Notes: a model not told the origin generated them from the sequence alone. Positions 9,088 through 16,995 are shown, counted from the first letter of the stretch. The stretch is 64,000 bases of DNA from Streptomyces sp. NBC_01381 (GCF_026340305.1 NZ_JAPEPI010000001.1:1550001-1614000); one strand, 5' to 3'. Made by a program: numbers and translations.

Positions 9088-10611
9088 CTATGCGCTGTCC
9101 TCCGCAATGCGAGGGAACAGCGGGTTCGCAGGAGGGAGGCTCCCATTGCTCTCTGCGCACTGCCCAGCGATCCGGGAAGCGGCACGCGGGAGGAATGGCA
9201 GCAATTGGTCGCCCAGTACGCGGCATGCCTGAACGAGGGCGGCGAGGACCGTGTCGAGCTGCTTCCCGGTCGCAGGATCCCCGCCCCGCTCGGCCTTGGC
9301 CAGCTCCCAGGGGCGGGTGTTGTCGATACAGCGGTTGGCTTCCTCCACGATCGTCCAGACCGCAGCGGCTGCCCGGCGGAAGTCGAATCCGTGCAAGGCC
9401 GCATCCACTTGACTCGGGACATCACGACAGGTCGCAGCTAGAGGTTCTGTGGCCGGAGCGTCGGCCAGGGGCAGTGGCACATGGCCGCCCCGGTAGCGGT
9501 GGACCATGGCCACGACCCGGTTGACGAGATTTCCAAGACCGCCTGCCAGATCCGCGTTGGCTCGGGCGATGAGCCGCTCTCGAGTGAAGTCGGCGTCACC
9601 GACTCTTGGGACTTCCCGCAGGAGCCACCAGCGCACCGCATCAGTCCCGAACTCTTCGACAAGGGCCGCAGGGTCGACGGTGACGCCACTGGACTTACTG
9701 ATCTTGCGTCCGTCGACGGTGAGGTAGTCGTGGACCAGGATGTCGGTGGGCAGCGGCAGCCCCGCGGAGAGAAGCATGGCCGGCCAGTACACGGCGTGGA
9801 AACGCACCACCCCCTTGCCGACCAGGTGAACGCGCCGCTCGCTCCGCACCCACCACCGTTCATAAGTCTCGTCGCTGGTGCCGTAGCCGAGGCTGGTGAC
9901 GTAGTTGCCGAGGGCGTCCCACCAGACGTAGACGACCTGGCTCTCGTCGCCCGGTACGGAGATACCCCAGCCGTGAGCCCGGGTGTGAGAACGGGAGATG
10001 GAGAAGTCGTGCAGCCCGCTGGCGATGAGGGCGAGGACTTCGTTGCGCCGGGCGGCGGGTTCGATCCGCAGGCTTCCGCTGGAGATCAGATCGTGCAGGG
10101 TGTCGGCGTAGCGGGACAGGCGAAAGAACCAGTTCTCCTCGGCGACCAGTCGGGGTTCGGTGCCGTGCTCGGTACATCGGCCGTCGACGAGTTCGGCCGG
10201 GGTGTAGAACTGTTCGCAGCCCACGCAGTAAAGGCCCTCGTAGTGCTTGCGGTACAGGTCACCGGACTTCGCGCACTGGCGCCAGAGCCGTTCCACGCCG
10301 ATGCGATGGCGCGGGTCGCGGCTAGTGCGGATGAAGTCGTCGAAGGACAGCGCCAGCGGTTCGCGTAGTGCGGCGAAGGCCTCGGCGTTGCGGTCGACGA
10401 AGGTCTGGACGTTGACGCCTGCGGCCTCGGCGGCAAGAACGTTCTTGAGCGAGTTGTCGTCGGTTCCGCTGAGGAGGCGGACCTCGTCGCCTCGGTGGCG
10501 GCGGTGGCGGGCGAGAACGTCCGCTTGAACCAGTTCGAGGGCGAAGCCCAGGTGCGGGCGGGCGTTGACGTACGGGATCGTCGTGGTGATGTAGTGCCGT
10601 GGTGCGGTCAT
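9088..10611 (-). CDS. metG2: Accessory methionyl-tRNA synthetase
   Basis: A 507-residue class I synthetase that charges tRNA-Met. It has the HIGH-type motif HLGF (20-23), a zinc knuckle (Cys129, Cys132, Cys146) in the connective peptide, the KISKS motif (about 300) and a C-terminal helical anticodon-binding domain. Length fits MetRS without a C-terminal dimerisation domain. The start is ATG 10611 after GGAGG. It sits in an integrated element, so it is probably a second copy. Extra MetRS genes can give resistance to MetRS inhibitors or restore charging under stress; which applies here is unknown. Its leader carries a possible attenuator. Confidence 0.9.
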   Translation of the reverse strand: MTAPRHYITTTIPYVNARPHLGFALELVQADVLARHRRHRGDEVRLLSGTDDNSLKNVLAAEAAGVNVQTFVDRNAEAFAALREPLALSFDDFIRTSRDPRHRIGVERLWRQCAKSGDLYRKHYEGLYCVGCEQFYTPAELVDGRCTEHGTEPRLVAEENWFFRLSRYADTLHDLISSGSLRIEPAARRNEVLALIASGLHDFSISRSHTRAHGWGISVPGDESQVVYVWWDALGNYVTSLGYGTSDETYERWWVRSERRVHLVGKGVVRFHAVYWPAMLLSAGLPLPTDILVHDYLTVDGRKISKSSGVTVDPAALVEEFGTDAVRWWLLREVPRVGDADFTRERLIARANADLAGGLGNLVNRVVAMVHRYRGGHVPLPLADAPATEPLAATCRDVPSQVDAALHGFDFRRAAAAVWTIVEEANRCIDNTRPWELAKAERGGDPATGKQLDTVLAALVQACRVLGDQLLPFLPRAASRIAGQCAESNGSLPPANPLFPRIAEDSA

Positions 10612-10659
10612 CGGAACCTCCGTAAGTTGCGAGGCGGAGCTCCGAGTCCGAAAACAGGT

Positions 10660-10682
10660 CGAGGCCCCGTCTCAGGGCCTCG
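10660..10682 (-). terminator. Terminator-like hairpin in the MetRS leader
   Basis: An 8-bp stem (CGAGGCCC / GGGCCTCG) with a 7-nt loop, followed in the minus transcript by ACCTGTTTTC, lies about 50 nt before the MetRS start and about 20 nt after the stop of a Met-Met leader ORF. It would suit premature termination. Confidence 0.55.
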
Positions 10683-10699
10683 GAAACGCGCGTCCGGTA

Positions 10700-10753
10700 T
10701 CAGCAGCCCCGCTGGCGGGGCATCATCTCGATTCGGAATGAAGGCGCGATCAT
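10700..10753 (-). CDS. Putative leader peptide with Met-Met before MetRS
   Basis: A 17-codon minus-strand ORF reading MIAPSFRIEMMPRQRGC, or 8 codons beginning at the Met-Met pair (10726), ends at TGA 10700-10702. A CCCCG/CGGGG hairpin overlaps its end and a terminator-like stem follows. Ribosome stalling on the two Met codons when charged tRNA-Met is short is an obvious model for control of the downstream synthetase. No strong ribosome-binding site is visible, so translation is inferred. Confidence 0.35.
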   Translation of the reverse strand: MIAPSFRIEMMPRQRGC

Positions 10754-10830
10754 GCGGCGATGCTAGCAGCGGCTCCCGGCTCCATGGCGAGGAATATTGC
10801 CCGGGGCGCGACGCTGGATCTGTCGCCTGT

Positions 10831-11127
10831 TTACGAGCCGAGTAGTCGTACTCCTCGCACGGCGGCCGCTGCAGAGATGCGCAGGGCGAGCAGGTATTCG
10901 GTATCGGTGATGGAGCTGTCGCCGCTGCCGCCTACGGTGATCTCGATTGCGTCCTGGCTGACGGTGTAGCTCGCGTAGTAGGAGGTCTTGTCCTCGCAGG
11001 CCACGATGTCGCCGAGGAACGGCAGCACATCGTCCCGGCCCATGACGAAGACTCCGACCAGCAGACCGGCTCGGTGTTCCCAGCCGGCCGTGTGCTGTCT
11101 GACCCTGGCGGCCTGCGCGTCATCCAT
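10831..11127 (-). CDS. Hypothetical protein, 98 aa
   Basis: A small acidic protein with predicted beta strands (LLVGVFVMGRDDVLPFL, AIEITVGG) and no recognised domain. ATG at 11127 follows AGGAA. It lies 18 bp after the stop of the next gene upstream, so the two are co-transcribed. No signal peptide or membrane segment. Confidence 0.6.
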   Translation of the reverse strand: MDDAQAARVRQHTAGWEHRAGLLVGVFVMGRDDVLPFLGDIVACEDKTSYYASYTVSQDAIEITVGGSGDSSITDTEYLLALRISAAAAVRGVRLLGS

Positions 11128-11145
11128 TCCTGCTTGCCCGCACCG

Positions 11146-11478
11146 TCAACGGCGGCTGGTGTCCACGGCGGTGGTGCTGGTTGCACGGCTCCCGGGATGG
11201 GCGAGGACGATGCCGGGGCCCCACCGGTACGTGCGCTCCCCAAGAGATGCGCTGTCCTGGGGCACGCGGACCTGAAGTTCGACGGACCCGTCTGGGTAGC
11301 AGTGGCGGGCACGGATTGACGCCCAGTGCCAGGCGCCGTCGCTCCAGACCCATGCGGCGGGCTCATGCCCAGTGGAGTACACGTCTGTGCGTACGCCGCG
11401 GATCGCACGCTCGGCGCGCGACGGGGCCTCGATGGGGTCGATGGCAGGGGCGGTACTCGGCGGCTCCCAATAGAACAT
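11146..11478 (-). CDS. Conserved hypothetical protein, 110 aa
   Basis: The true start is best placed at ATG 11478 (MFYWEPP), although the frame stays open far upstream. The protein is Trp-rich (AWVWSDGAWHWASIRARHCYPDG), suggesting a compact beta-barrel module of the kind found as small accessory proteins in Streptomyces. It is followed closely by the 98-residue gene. Its promoter region overlaps the left copy of an inverted repeat around 11530. Function unknown. Confidence 0.65.
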   Translation of the reverse strand: MFYWEPPSTAPAIDPIEAPSRAERAIRGVRTDVYSTGHEPAAWVWSDGAWHWASIRARHCYPDGSVELQVRVPQDSASLGERTYRWGPGIVLAHPGSRATSTTAVDTSRR

Positions 11479-11529
11479 GCGTGCGAGAGTAGTGGATGAG
11501 ATGCCTCTAAGCGACCGGTGACGGGTAGT

Positions 11530-11575
11530 GACCTGTCGCAACGTAGGGAAGGTTGAGTGATTCTCAGCGAAGGTT
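11530..11575 (+). repeat. Left copy of inverted repeat around the MmcQ/YjbR gene
   Basis: Reads GACCTGTCGCA, a short spacer, then GGTTGAGTGATTCTC and GCGAAGGTT. The same blocks appear in opposite orientation at 12118-12155. Differences are one substitution and about five inserted bases in the spacer. Confidence 0.85.
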
Positions 11576-11640
11576 GGTGACCGCTTCCCTGCCCAGCCGC
11601 TTCCGGCGCGGAATTTTCCGGCGGTCGCTAGTGTCGGCCC

Positions 11641-12060
11641 ATGTCCAGTCCTGGAGACGTGCCGCCGGAGATCCTGAACCGGTCGCGGTCGATCTGCCGG
11701 CAGCTGCCCGAGTCGTACGAGGAACCAGCCTGGATCGGCGTGCGCTGGCGGATCCGTACGCGGACGTTCGTCCATGTCTACACGCCGGACGTGGATCGCT
11801 ACCCGGTCTACGCCTCGTATGCGACCGCAGATCAGGAACTGGTCGTGATGACTTTTCGGGTACCCGTCGACGACCTGCTCGGCCTGACCGCCGGTGGGTT
11901 CCCGTTCCTCCGTGCCGACTGGGGCCATAACGTCGTCGCCGCCGTTCTCGGTGACCACACCGACTGGACCGAGCTTGCGGAACTGATCACCGACAGCTAC
12001 CGCGAGATGGCCCCGAAGTTCCTCGCCGCGCGGGTCCCCCTCCTGCCACCGATCAGCTGA
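11641..12060 (+). CDS. MmcQ/YjbR family protein
   Basis: A 139-residue single-domain protein of the MmcQ/YjbR (CyaY-like fold) family. It shows the family's early EEPAWIGVRWRI strand, the YPVYASYATADQELVVMTFRV segment, and the C-terminal helix LAELITDSYREMAPK. Members are often annotated as DNA-binding, but no reaction is established. The start at ATG 11641 is the only one consistent with the domain. The gene stands alone on the plus strand and is bracketed by a ~40-bp inverted repeat, which suggests that it moved as a unit. Confidence 0.8.
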   Translation: MSSPGDVPPEILNRSRSICRQLPESYEEPAWIGVRWRIRTRTFVHVYTPDVDRYPVYASYATADQELVVMTFRVPVDDLLGLTAGGFPFLRADWGHNVVAAVLGDHTDWTELAELITDSYREMAPKFLAARVPLLPPIS

Positions 12061-12117
12061 CCGGCGGTGGGCCTCGTCTCCCGCCACAAGGACCGAATCC
12101 GCCAGAAGCAGCCGCTC

Positions 12118-12155
12118 AACCTTCGCCGAGAATCACTCAACCTTTGCGACAGGTC
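12118..12155 (-). repeat. Right copy of inverted repeat around the MmcQ/YjbR gene
   Basis: The reverse complement reads GACCTGTCGCA followed by AAGGTTGAGTGATTCTC and GCGAAGGTT, matching 11530-11575. Together the copies bound about 626 bp that contain only the MmcQ/YjbR gene. Confidence 0.85.
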
Positions 12156-12204
12156 AGGTAGGTCCCGCGCCACTGAACCTTGATCATTGCCATCGAAGGA
12201 CCAC

Positions 12205-12732
12205 CTAGGGGCCAGGCGGGGTACGGCGGGAACGTGGCGTTGGGGCAAGGGGCCCCAGGTCCAGGTCCTCGCGCATCGTCGCCTGCAACTCGTTGAAGGC
12301 CGCGTAGTACCCGGCCAGGGAAACCTGAGCGGCCATAAGGTCGACGCCAGGGTTCGCCAGGAAGTAGGACCGCGGCTCGTAAAGGGCCTCGTCCGCCCTG
12401 AGGATCAGAGGCCAGACACGCTGTGGAATCCGTAGCTGCTTCCTGCGCAGCAGCATCCGCCACTCGTTCCATTCGTCTTTGACCTGCTCATCGAACCAGG
12501 CAGCCGCTGCCTCGTCGTCCAGTGGCCGATCTGCCGCTTTAAAGCACTCCGCGATTTTCGTGCCGAGGTCGCTCAACCTGAGAAGCAACTCCGTGTAGCA
12601 GGGCTCCAGGATCTCCATCCGCTGCTTCCGGTCGTCCCAGCGGCGCTTGTGCCGCTCCAGGAGCCAGCCAGAGCCCAGCGCCGAACTCAGCGCGGCGCTC
12701 CCGATCGCGACCCCCACCGTCGTCCAGTCCAT
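12205..12732 (-). CDS. Hypothetical membrane-anchored helical protein
   Basis: A 175-residue protein with one N-terminal hydrophobic segment (residues about 4-24, VGVAIGSAALSSALGSGWLL), then a basic stretch and a long helical cytoplasmic region. It resembles in plan the protein at 13095-13565 (N-terminal anchor plus helical domain), so the two may be distant relatives. ATG start at 12732. No function recognised. Confidence 0.65.
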   Translation of the reverse strand: MDWTTVGVAIGSAALSSALGSGWLLERHKRRWDDRKQRMEILEPCYTELLLRLSDLGTKIAECFKAADRPLDDEAAAAWFDEQVKDEWNEWRMLLRRKQLRIPQRVWPLILRADEALYEPRSYFLANPGVDLMAAQVSLAGYYAAFNELQATMREDLDLGPLAPTPRSRRTPPGP

Positions 12733-12778
12733 CGCGCGACGCTATCCGCCGCGGGCAACTCGGAACAGGCCCGCGAAC

Positions 12779-12913
12779 GACGACTACCAGAACCTGGACA
12801 TTGGAGCTGTCGACGTTGAGTTGGACGTCGGTGCCGAAGATCGTGGACCGCCAGCGCGCTGCTGCTTCGGGGTCGGTGACGAAGGCCATGACAGTGCGGA
12901 TATCCCGGATCAT
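12779..12913 (-). pseudogene. VOC/glyoxalase-fold N-terminal fragment
   Basis: From ATG 12913, behind a strong GAGGAGGGAG site, about 45 residues (MIRDIRTVMAFVTDPEAAAR, then a phenylalanine-glycine-threonine turn) match the first betaalphabeta unit of VOC proteins. The frame then turns into unrelated Arg/Ser-rich sequence, so the rest of the fold is missing. Confidence 0.6.
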
Positions 12914-13053
12914 TGGCCGTCTCCCTCCTCTTGGGGGTGCCAGGAGACGCGCACTGCCTTGCCGAGCTGGCGGTTGCCTGCCAGCATCTTCCTGGCCCTC
13001 GGGGAAGCCTGATCGTTGCAGTGCGAGTTCCACGACCAGTAGGTTCGGTTCAC
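12910..13053 (-). pseudogene. C-terminal remnant of an unidentified protein
   Basis: A 47-codon minus frame (TYWSWNSHCNDQASPRAR, later GKAVRVSWHPQEEG) ends in a TGA that overlaps the ATG of the VOC fragment, as in a coupled operon. It has coding-like codon use but no proper upstream start, and it runs into the promoter of the plus-strand gene at 13095. It is probably the tail of a gene whose front was deleted. Confidence 0.45.
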
Positions 13054-13094
13054 CGGACTGGGAGTTGCTTGAATCGGGCATTCAGGGGGCTTTG

Positions 13095-13565
13095 GTGCTG
13101 GACACGCTAGCGGCCACGGCTGTTGGGGCGAGCTCTGCCGCGGTGGGTATCCTCGTCGGCGCCGTCGTCACGCGTCGGGCTCAGGGTCGACAACTCCGCG
13201 ACCAGCGCCTTGCTGCCTACCAGGCCCTATTCAGTCACTACTCCAAGTTCATGCTCGAACTGAGGCAGGCCCACGCTGACCGCCGGGACTGCGACTACGA
13301 CTGGGGCGAGTGGAGCAGCGCCTTGATGAGCGCAAGCCTGGTGACCCCAGCGGGCATCACGAAGGAACTCGACAACTTCACCAGCACCGTTGAGGAGTTC
13401 GTGCACCGCGCTACGCAGGAGTGCGCCCCCGCGCTTGACCCGCTGAGCGCAGAGGACTTTGAGGATGCCCAGTCGGCCTCGGCGCGCGCGCAACTGGCGC
13501 TGATGAACGCTGTCCGGCGATCTTTGAGCAGGGGCCTGAAAGGGCTGCCGTCCCCGACAGGGTGA
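13095..13565 (+). CDS. Hypothetical membrane-anchored helical protein
   Basis: The start is placed at GTG 13095, behind AGGGGG (13084-13089), although the frame stays open upstream. The 156-residue product has a hydrophobic segment at residues about 5-25 and a long helical domain (RDQRLAAYQALFSHYSKFML onwards) like small SMODS-associated or DUF-type cytosolic helical bundles. Its plan resembles the gene at 12205-12732. A strong terminator lies between it and the convergent neighbour. Confidence 0.6.
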   Translation: MLDTLAATAVGASSAAVGILVGAVVTRRAQGRQLRDQRLAAYQALFSHYSKFMLELRQAHADRRDCDYDWGEWSSALMSASLVTPAGITKELDNFTSTVEEFVHRATQECAPALDPLSAEDFEDAQSASARAQLALMNAVRRSLSRGLKGLPSPTG

Positions 13566-13577
13566 CGGACATGGCCA

Positions 13578-13614
13578 GGGTCTCCCGTTGGGGCGAAGCG
13601 CCAGCGGGAGACCC
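13578..13614. terminator. Bidirectional terminator
   Basis: GGGTCTCCCG (13578-13587) pairs with CGGGAGACCC (13605-13614), and the loop can pair further. It separates convergent genes ending at 13565 and 13620. Confidence 0.75.
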
Positions 13615-13619
13615 AAGTT

Positions 13620-14141
13620 TCACAGCGTCAACTGCTCCGGCCCGTCATCTGGCCGCTGGACAGCGGGTTGCAGGACATCCGGGACGTCCCGGTTGGCCCG
13701 GAGCCACCAGGCAAATTGCCAGTTGCGGCAGGTGCGGTAGAGGCGGGAGTTCCGTTTCGGGGTGCCAGAGGGAATGGACTGCTCGCCCCAGCCGAGGATG
13801 GGGCGAGCATTGGTGAGTTGTACGCCGAGGCCGCGCACGAGTGCGTCACCTTCCCAAGTTTCGCCCGGCGCGTACTCGAAGGCGAGGTGCGCATTGCGTG
13901 ACCAGTCCCAGGGGATGGGGAGCGCGCACAAGTACCAGGCGGTCGGCGGGTTCGTGGCGGGCAACTGCAGTGTCTGGCGCGGCCTGTGGGTGTTGATGTG
14001 GTGCCGGTCGGGCTCCCCGAAAGCCTTCAGGCAGTGCTGTGTCAGGTCCAGGTCGCGGATGCCGGCCAGCCACATGATGCGGTAGTTATCGCGCGCCTCA
14101 ATGCTTATGCGAACCATTTCCGAGTTCGCCTCTGATCTCAT
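13620..14141 (-). CDS. Hypothetical protein downstream of the ParB-methyltransferase gene
   Basis: A 173-residue protein beginning 3 bp after the methyltransferase stop, so it is translationally coupled to it. It is Trp/Tyr/His-rich (TAWYLCALPIPWDWSRNAHLAFEY) with the look of a two-sheet beta domain. It may be the partner or substrate-recognition protein of the ParB/methyltransferase pair, but I recognise no family. Confidence 0.55.
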   Translation of the reverse strand: MRSEANSEMVRISIEARDNYRIMWLAGIRDLDLTQHCLKAFGEPDRHHINTHRPRQTLQLPATNPPTAWYLCALPIPWDWSRNAHLAFEYAPGETWEGDALVRGLGVQLTNARPILGWGEQSIPSGTPKRNSRLYRTCRNWQFAWWLRANRDVPDVLQPAVQRPDDGPEQLTL

Positions 14142-14144
14142 TCC

Positions 14145-15584
14145 CTACCCCTCCATATTCAAATTCCTATCCTTGATCAATTCTATCAGAATTGCCGCCA
14201 GTCCCTCATGTTTATCGTGCCGGAATTCGTTAGGGTAGGGCATATTGAATTCCTCGTTTACGGCTTTCTCGTAATCTTGGATCGGCAGTGCGCGTGGACG
14301 GCGGCAGACCGCTTTGACGGTGGCCCTGGTGGTGTCGCTGATCTGTACGTCCTCGAAGTAGCGGGACAGGAGCCCTCGTAGTGACTCGGGGGTGTGGTAG
14401 CGGATGCGCTGCCATTTGCCGCGTACGAATCGCATGTCGACGTTCTCGCTGTCCAGGAAGGACAGGCGGGTGGAGTCGCGGCTGATGGAGTGCTCGGAGT
14501 TCTCGTACGCCAACTCGCGTTCCAGGTTGCGGGTGCCGATACAGACCTGCCCGTCGGCGGCGCAGAGCGCGTTGACGGTAGTGAGGACCCAGTGCTGGTA
14601 GTCGAGGGAGGTGGTGGCGTTGATGACGGAGTCGAGGACCACCACCTCATAGAGGCCGTTCTCCTTCAACTCGCGTTCGATGCTGCGGATCTGGCCGACG
14701 ATGGTGCGGATGTCGACGGCGTACTTGCCCTTCAAGGTGCGATAGGGCTCGTAGTCGTGGATCTTGTAGCCCTTGCCGCGAAGGTGCCGTGCGTAGTCGC
14801 CGTGCCCGGCGCCGAAGTCCACCACCCGGTCGGAGGTCGTCAGCCAAGGCAGGACGAGGCGCTCCCACACCTCGGACTTGTAGCGGACCTTGTCCGCCTT
14901 CGCCTTCGAGGAGTGCTCGCGCAGCCGGTTGGGCTGCACGATGTGCTGGTTCCACACGGGTGCCTGCTCTTCGAGGCCGGTCCAGTCGTAGACGCCGTAC
15001 TCGCCGGTGAGGTCCTCAACGAGCTGGCCGGCATCGAAGGAAGCGCAGGTCCAGGCGAGGATGTCGAAGCGTTGGGCCTTGGCGACGGCCGCGTACTCGG
15101 CGTTGAGAACGATGCGGCCCTGGTCGTCGATGACCACTGACCCCCACGGGCCGTGGGCGGCGGTCATGAACCCGATCGCCTGCTGGAACGGTAGGTTCTT
15201 CGACTCCTCAACTTCGATGGTCTGCCACGGGATCCAGCACCACTGCCCGATCGGCCCCGGCTCCGCGTACACCACGGACGACTCGGTCTCGACGCGGTTG
15301 TGGAGGAGGTTGAACTTGATCTCGTCCTGCAGGCGCACCTTCTGTGGCAGGACCATCGCCGGGGTTGTGGTCTCGCCGATGGCCTTCAGGCCCTTGGTCC
15401 TCTGGTGGCCCGCGACCAGGGTCCCGTCCGCGTTGAGGATCACCGGTTTCACGACGCCGTGACGGCGCAGCGAGCCCTGTAGCCGTACGAACGACTCGTC
15501 GGAGAGGCGTCGCGGGTTGTAGTCCGCCGGCCGCAGCTTCTCCAGTGGGTATGCGGGCTCGAACCGTACGTCGAGGGGGTTCAC
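14145..15584 (-). CDS. ParB-fold N-domain fused to class I SAM methyltransferase
   Basis: About 479 residues from GTG 15584, which overlaps the stop of the preceding gene (GTGA). Residues ~1-100 are a ParB/Srx-like fold with LVAGHQRTKGLKAIG near residue 57. Residues ~230-420 are a Rossmann methyltransferase with motif I VVDFGAGHGDYA near 254, an acidic strand end (HDYEPYRT) and a post-motif VVVLDSVINA. The catalytic NPPY/DPPY motif of DNA amino-methyltransferases is not seen, so the substrate is open. Similar two-domain proteins sit upstream of terminases in actinophages. It may modify phage DNA or act as a decoy or regulator. Confidence 0.75.
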   Translation of the reverse strand: MNPLDVRFEPAYPLEKLRPADYNPRRLSDESFVRLQGSLRRHGVVKPVILNADGTLVAGHQRTKGLKAIGETTTPAMVLPQKVRLQDEIKFNLLHNRVETESSVVYAEPGPIGQWCWIPWQTIEVEESKNLPFQQAIGFMTAAHGPWGSVVIDDQGRIVLNAEYAAVAKAQRFDILAWTCASFDAGQLVEDLTGEYGVYDWTGLEEQAPVWNQHIVQPNRLREHSSKAKADKVRYKSEVWERLVLPWLTTSDRVVDFGAGHGDYARHLRGKGYKIHDYEPYRTLKGKYAVDIRTIVGQIRSIERELKENGLYEVVVLDSVINATTSLDYQHWVLTTVNALCAADGQVCIGTRNLERELAYENSEHSISRDSTRLSFLDSENVDMRFVRGKWQRIRYHTPESLRGLLSRYFEDVQISDTTRATVKAVCRRPRALPIQDYEKAVNEEFNMPYPNEFRHDKHEGLAAILIELIKDRNLNMEG

Positions 15585-16249
15585 GCGGCGGCTCCCTCTT
15601 CGGCGCGGTGCTCGTCGTTGAGGACGTGCCAGCCGAAGCCCATGTCGGAGTCGTGGTCGTCGACAAACCGCTTGTAGAGCGCGTCGAGGAGTTCGACCTC
15701 GGCCTGTGTGACGCGGACGCGGGTGGAGGACCACTGCATGTACCCCCACTGCAGGTAGTCCACCGTCGCCGCTGCCCCCGTGTCTGCTCCGTCCGAGGGC
15801 AGCTCGATCGGCGCGGGCAACGCCGTCTCATCCAGCAGCTGATCGAGCTGGTTCTGGTCATAGCCAGTGCCCTGAAGGTCGGGGAGCTCGGTGAGGATGT
15901 CCGCGAGGAGGACGCTGTCGTACCCGGCGAGATCGCTGGTGCGGTTGTCGACGATGACGATCTTCGCCGCGGCTTCGTCGTCTACATCGAGCCAGGTGAC
16001 CGCGATGTCGGTCCAGCCGAGATGCTTCGCGGCCTTGAAGGTGTGGTTGCCAGCGAGGATCTCGTTGGGGCGCCCGGTCTGGCTGCCGCGGTTGACGACG
16101 ATCGGCCGATACTGGCCGTTGACGGCCAGCGACTCGGCGATCGAGTCGAGATCACCAGTGCGCGGGTTGCGGTGATACAGGGCCAGCTCTTCGACCGGGA
16201 CGGCCAGCTCCAGGAGCGAGGCCGGTATGCGGGGGGCGGCAGAGGACAC
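15581..16249 (-). CDS. ParB N-terminal-domain protein
   Basis: A 222-residue protein with a ParB/Srx-fold domain: VEELALYHRNPR at the start, a DSIAESLAVNGQYRPIVV helix-strand, and the AGNHTFKAAKHLGW box (about 66-79) equivalent to the ParB nucleotide-binding box. The C-terminal part is acidic and unassigned. It heads a minus-strand operon (then the ParB-methyltransferase fusion and a 173-residue protein) that likely continued into the terminase genes before cargo inserted. Such phage ParB-fold proteins are thought to bind nucleotides or DNA; function here is not known. Confidence 0.75.
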   Translation of the reverse strand: MSSAAPRIPASLLELAVPVEELALYHRNPRTGDLDSIAESLAVNGQYRPIVVNRGSQTGRPNEILAGNHTFKAAKHLGWTDIAVTWLDVDDEAAAKIVIVDNRTSDLAGYDSVLLADILTELPDLQGTGYDQNQLDQLLDETALPAPIELPSDGADTGAAATVDYLQWGYMQWSSTRVRVTQAEVELLDALYKRFVDDHDSDMGFGWHVLNDEHRAEEGAAA

Positions 16250-16341
16250 GGGTCTCCAGCCCCACGCCCACCACCGAGCCTAGGTGATCACCCGCGACAC
16301 CCTGCGAGACTGATCGCGGAGCTATGGACCGGGGAGGACGT

Positions 16342-16995
16342 ATGGATCTCGCTGCGAAGCACGCAGCTCTGTACCAAGGCACGCTGCTCGTCGCGGAAGC
16401 TGCCGAGGACGCCTACCGGCTGGGGGGCCTTGATCGCTTCCTGAATCCGTGGATACGCGACAGGCTCGACTCTCTCCGCCTCCTGTTGGACAGCTGTGAC
16501 ACGCAGCGCCAGCTCGCCGGGGACACGCGTGCGCTCGCGAGTGCGGCAGCCGAGTACTCCGAGATGCGGGACCAGCTCTTCTCGGATCTTCATCACACGC
16601 GACCCGAGCCCCCTTGGCGGACCATGCGGCGCAAGGACATGGCGATACGCGCCCAGTCCAGGGTGCTGCACCGACAACCCACCTTCATCCTGCGCCGACT
16701 TGATGCCGGCGCGAACGTCCCCGGGGCCGAGACCTGGGATTTCACCGTGCTCACGAACCCATCCGATCGCGCAGATCAGGGCACGTCGTTCGTCGTCATG
16801 GCAGACAGCCAGACGAAGAACGGCCGCATCACCGTCCAGGTGTCCAAGGAGTTGGAGAGCGAGCGGCCGTGGTACCAGCAACTCGAGTACGGCTTCTACG
16901 CCCTGGGTGCCACACCGTTCCTCACCGCGATCTACGACCCTGACCGGCACCGGCAGCAGCCCCCGGAAGGACTGGCCGGAGAGTTCGACCTGTGA
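16342..16995 (+). CDS. Hypothetical protein, 217 aa
   Basis: ATG 16342 follows GGGGAGGA and is preferred to the ATG at 16324, which would place the ribosome-binding site inside the gene. The product is soluble, with a helical N-terminal half and a C-terminal beta-rich half (FTVLTNPSDRADQGTSFVVM, RITVQVSKEL). No domain recognised. It is transcribed alone, divergent from the ParB operon. Confidence 0.6.
   Translation: MDLAAKHAALYQGTLLVAEAAEDAYRLGGLDRFLNPWIRDRLDSLRLLLDSCDTQRQLAGDTRALASAAAEYSEMRDQLFSDLHHTRPEPPWRTMRRKDMAIRAQSRVLHRQPTFILRRLDAGANVPGAETWDFTVLTNPSDRADQGTSFVVMADSQTKNGRITVQVSKELESERPWYQQLEYGFYALGATPFLTAIYDPDRHRQQPPEGLAGEFDL

Noticed and set aside
10612..10760. T-box riboswitch before MetRS
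   Set aside because: No TGGNACCGCG T-box sequence or stem I pattern is recognisable; an attenuator-type leader fits better.
14145..15749. Longer methyltransferase gene starting at 15749
   Set aside because: The extra N-terminus is Arg/Pro-rich shadow of the ParB gene; GTG 15584 overlapping the upstream stop is the better start.
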